Source of the DNA: Deltaproteobacteria bacterium
GTDB lineage: Bacteria > Desulfobacterota > Binatia > Binatales > Binataceae
NCBI GenBank assembly: GCA_003161515.1
Contig: PMOH01000172.1
Coordinates: forward strand, 1 to 6,830
Length of the DNA: 6,830 nt
Direction of reading: 5' to 3'
Shown here: positions 5,333-6,830 of the stretch, in pieces
How the letters are laid out: each line of letters opens with the position of its first letter
How positions within the stretch are numbered: position 1 is the stretch's first letter
Made by a program: the position numbers and the translations under genes
The notes under the pieces: generated by a model
The model's input: the letters and a program-made list of their open reading frames with translations, nothing else
Told to the model about the DNA's origin: nothing
Databases searched by the model: none

Positions 5333-6247
5333 TTACTTTTTCCCGAGATACGCCATCCCGATTCGCGCGGGCGTGAGATTTATCCCGAACTCTTCGATCA
5401 GCGGCTGGATGTCGCAAGCGTTGTCCGCCGTGACGAACGTAACGGCGTCGCGCGACAGCACCGGTTTGGGCAGCTTCTCGAGCAGGCCGCCGACACCGCG
5501 CATTATACCTTCCGGAATATGAAACAGCGGGCGGCGATGTCCGCTCGCGTCCATGATGATTTGCATCATCTCGTCGAACGTCATCAGATCGGGGCCGCCG
5601 ATGTCGTAAGTTCCGTTGCGGCCGCGGCCCGACACCGCGAGCGTCACGCACGCGGCGAGATCATCGACCAGCACCGGCTGAACTTTCTGCCGGCCGGTGC
5701 CGGGCACGCCAAAGATCGGCGCGTAACGCAGCGCGCCGGCGAGACCGTTCACGACTTTGTCCTCCGGGCCGTACACCAGCGACGGCCGGAAGATCGTGTA
5801 CGTGAGACCCGACTCACGGATCGCGCGTTCGGCGCGACCCTTCGCGCGAAAAGCGGGATGCGTGCTGTTCTCGTCGGCGGCGGCGCCGCTGATGTAGATG
5901 AATTGCTGGACGCCGGCCTCCTTCGCGGCGTCGATGAGCGCGACGACGCCGCCGTAGTCGATTCGCTCGAAGGTTAGGCCGCGGCGCGGATTCTCGACCG
6001 GGTAGCCCTCGAACTGGATCATATCGACGATCGTGTTCGCACCCTTGAGCGCATCGGCGAGCGATGCGGGCCGTGCGATATCCGCCTGAACGAACTCGAC
6101 GCCCGGCAGATCCAGTTGCGATCGCGCCTTGTCAGGATTTCGCGTGAGCACGCGCACCCTGGTTGATCCGCTCGCCGCCAGGCGCTGTGCGATCGCGCGA
6201 CCGATGAAGCCCGAGCCGCCCGCGAGAGCGACGGTTTTCGCGTCCAT
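5333..6247 (-). CDS. NDUFA9-like atypical short-chain dehydrogenase/reductase
   Basis: The product is 304 residues from ATG 6247. The N-terminal Rossmann motif GGSGFIG (G10, G13, G16) binds NAD(P). VLTRNP (33-38) and QADI (54-57) follow the pattern of this family. YISGAAAD (118-125), FRPSLVYGPED, PVLVDDLA and TYDIGGPD are the typical later blocks. The position of the catalytic Tyr in YxxxK is Ala132 (A-F-R-A-K136), so classical SDR catalysis is unlikely. That is common in the complex I NDUFA9-like / SDR_a5 branch, which binds a nucleotide structurally. No nuo genes lie nearby. The stop is 6 nt from the stop of the converging B12-binding gene. The start is 13 nt after the stop of the metallophosphoesterase, so both are probably co-transcribed. 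Confidence 0.85.
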   Translation of the reverse strand: MDAKTVALAGGSGFIGRAIAQRLAASGSTRVRVLTRNPDKARSQLDLPGVEFVQADIARPASLADALKGANTIVDMIQFEGYPVENPRRGLTFERIDYGGVVALIDAAKEAGVQQFIYISGAAADENSTHPAFRAKGRAERAIRESGLTYTIFRPSLVYGPEDKVVNGLAGALRYAPIFGVPGTGRQKVQPVLVDDLAACVTLAVSGRGRNGTYDIGGPDLMTFDEMMQIIMDASGHRRPLFHIPEGIMRGVGGLLEKLPKPVLSRDAVTFVTADNACDIQPLIEEFGINLTPARIGMAYLGKK

Positions 6248-6260
6248 GGTTCGATTCCAG

Positions 6261-6830
6261 CTAGACGTGCTTTCGACGCGAGCGATGAGTGACGGGGCGC
6301 AGCGTGCGACGTCGGCGGACGCGCTTCAACGGATGCAGTTTCGCGGTCGGTTTTTCCGCAGGCATCGCGTCAACGAGAGGAGTCAGCGAGAAGCGCGACA
6401 CTTCCGGCGGGCAGTTGATGCGGATTCTCAGCCAGAACGTGCCCAAGCCGCGATTGGTGTAGATGTAAAAATCCTCGTAGCGGTTCAGGCCCGAGTAAAA
6501 TTCCTTGCCGATGCGCAGAATCGATTTGAGCGGCGATCCATAAAATGGAATTCGCACGACGCCGCCGTGGGTGTGCCCGGAGAGCATCACGCCCGGCCTG
6601 AGATGACGCGCGTAGAGAGCGGTATCGGGATTGTGCGCGAGCACAATGGTGCTGTCGTCGCTGGTGACGTCGGCGAACGCGCGCGCAGGCTCGGCGCGCC
6701 GCGACCACAGATCGTCAATCCCGACCACAACCAGTTTCTCGTTGCGCAGAACCAGCCGGCGGCTGTCGTTGGCGAGCACGTCGGCGCCGGCACGCTTGAG
6801 CGCGTCGGTAATTCGCTCGGCCGACGACCA
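6261..6830 (-). CDS. Metallophosphoesterase (calcineurin-like), 5' partial
   Basis: The C-terminal 189 residues are visible; the gene continues beyond the right edge. The codons at the edge read WSSAERITDALKRAGADVLAND. Family markers are VVVGIDDLW, the metal-binding LAHNPD, SGHTHGGVVRIP with the GHTH motif, and a C-terminal YTNRGLGTFWLRIRINCPPE. These match YkuE-type phosphodiesterases, which use two metal ions and are often membrane-associated; the N-terminal part with the first metal ligands, and any membrane segment, is outside the window. After the domain there is an unusual basic tail of about 25 residues containing RVRRRR and RSRRKH. The substrate is unknown. GTG 6779 is an internal codon, not the start. 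Confidence 0.85.
   Translation of the reverse strand, partial: WSSAERITDALKRAGADVLANDSRRLVLRNEKLVVVGIDDLWSRRAEPARAFADVTSDDSTIVLAHNPDTALYARHLRPGVMLSGHTHGGVVRIPFYGSPLKSILRIGKEFYSGLNRYEDFYIYTNRGLGTFWLRIRINCPPEVSRFSLTPLVDAMPAEKPTAKLHPLKRVRRRRTLRPVTHRSRRKHV

Noticed and set aside
5290..5345. Bidirectional terminator between the converging genes, suggested by the T-run at 5336-5341
   Set aside because: No stem longer than three pairs precedes the T-run; the T-run lies in the end of the SDR coding sequence.
6247..6260. GGTTCGATTCC resembling a tRNA T-arm
   Set aside because: Only three pairs form around it, and no acceptor, D or anticodon arm is present; it lies at the SDR start.

Overview
This 6.8 kb window is gene-dense, GC-rich bacterial DNA. 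The lipobox lipoprotein suggests a Gram-negative host. The mix of a PaaA-like diiron protein, a YegD-like Hsp70, a leaderless B12-binding protein and an NDUFA9-like reductase would fit a proteobacterial, desulfobacterial or 'Candidatus Binatota'-like genome. That placement is inference; there is no rRNA or other marker. I see no mobile elements, CRISPR arrays, tRNAs or rRNAs.

Layout: (1) 1-660 (+), the 3' part of a PaaA-like ferritin-fold diiron protein, cut by the left edge. (2) 661-827, a short gap between converging genes, holding two strong hairpins and a 9-nt direct repeat that look like a dispersed intergenic repeat. (3) 828-2998 (-), two genes: a minimal Hsp70 ATPase (YegD-like, no substrate-binding domain) followed at once by a SAM-dependent methyltransferase. 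(4) 2999-3184, a divergent control region with a good sigma70-type promoter on +, dyads around the -35 position, and a canonical intrinsic terminator inside the leader of the + operon. (5) 3185-5326 (+), a tight three-gene operon: a second, unrelated SAM methyltransferase, a small DUF2846-like lipoprotein, and a cobalamin-binding-type protein without a signal peptide. (6) 5333-6830 (-), an NDUFA9-like atypical SDR and, upstream of it, the 3' part of a metallophosphoesterase cut by the right edge. The + operon and this pair converge with only 6 nt between stop codons.

No gene here makes an obviously new system. The least ordinary part is the 186-bp control region: promoter, hairpin, terminator and ribosome-binding site stand in the order of a transcription attenuator. 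A 34-codon reading frame runs through the terminator and overlaps the first possible start codon of the methyltransferase. The Hsp70-methyltransferase pair and the methyltransferase-lipoprotein-B12-binding operon are plausible functional units, but no substrate can be read from the sequence.
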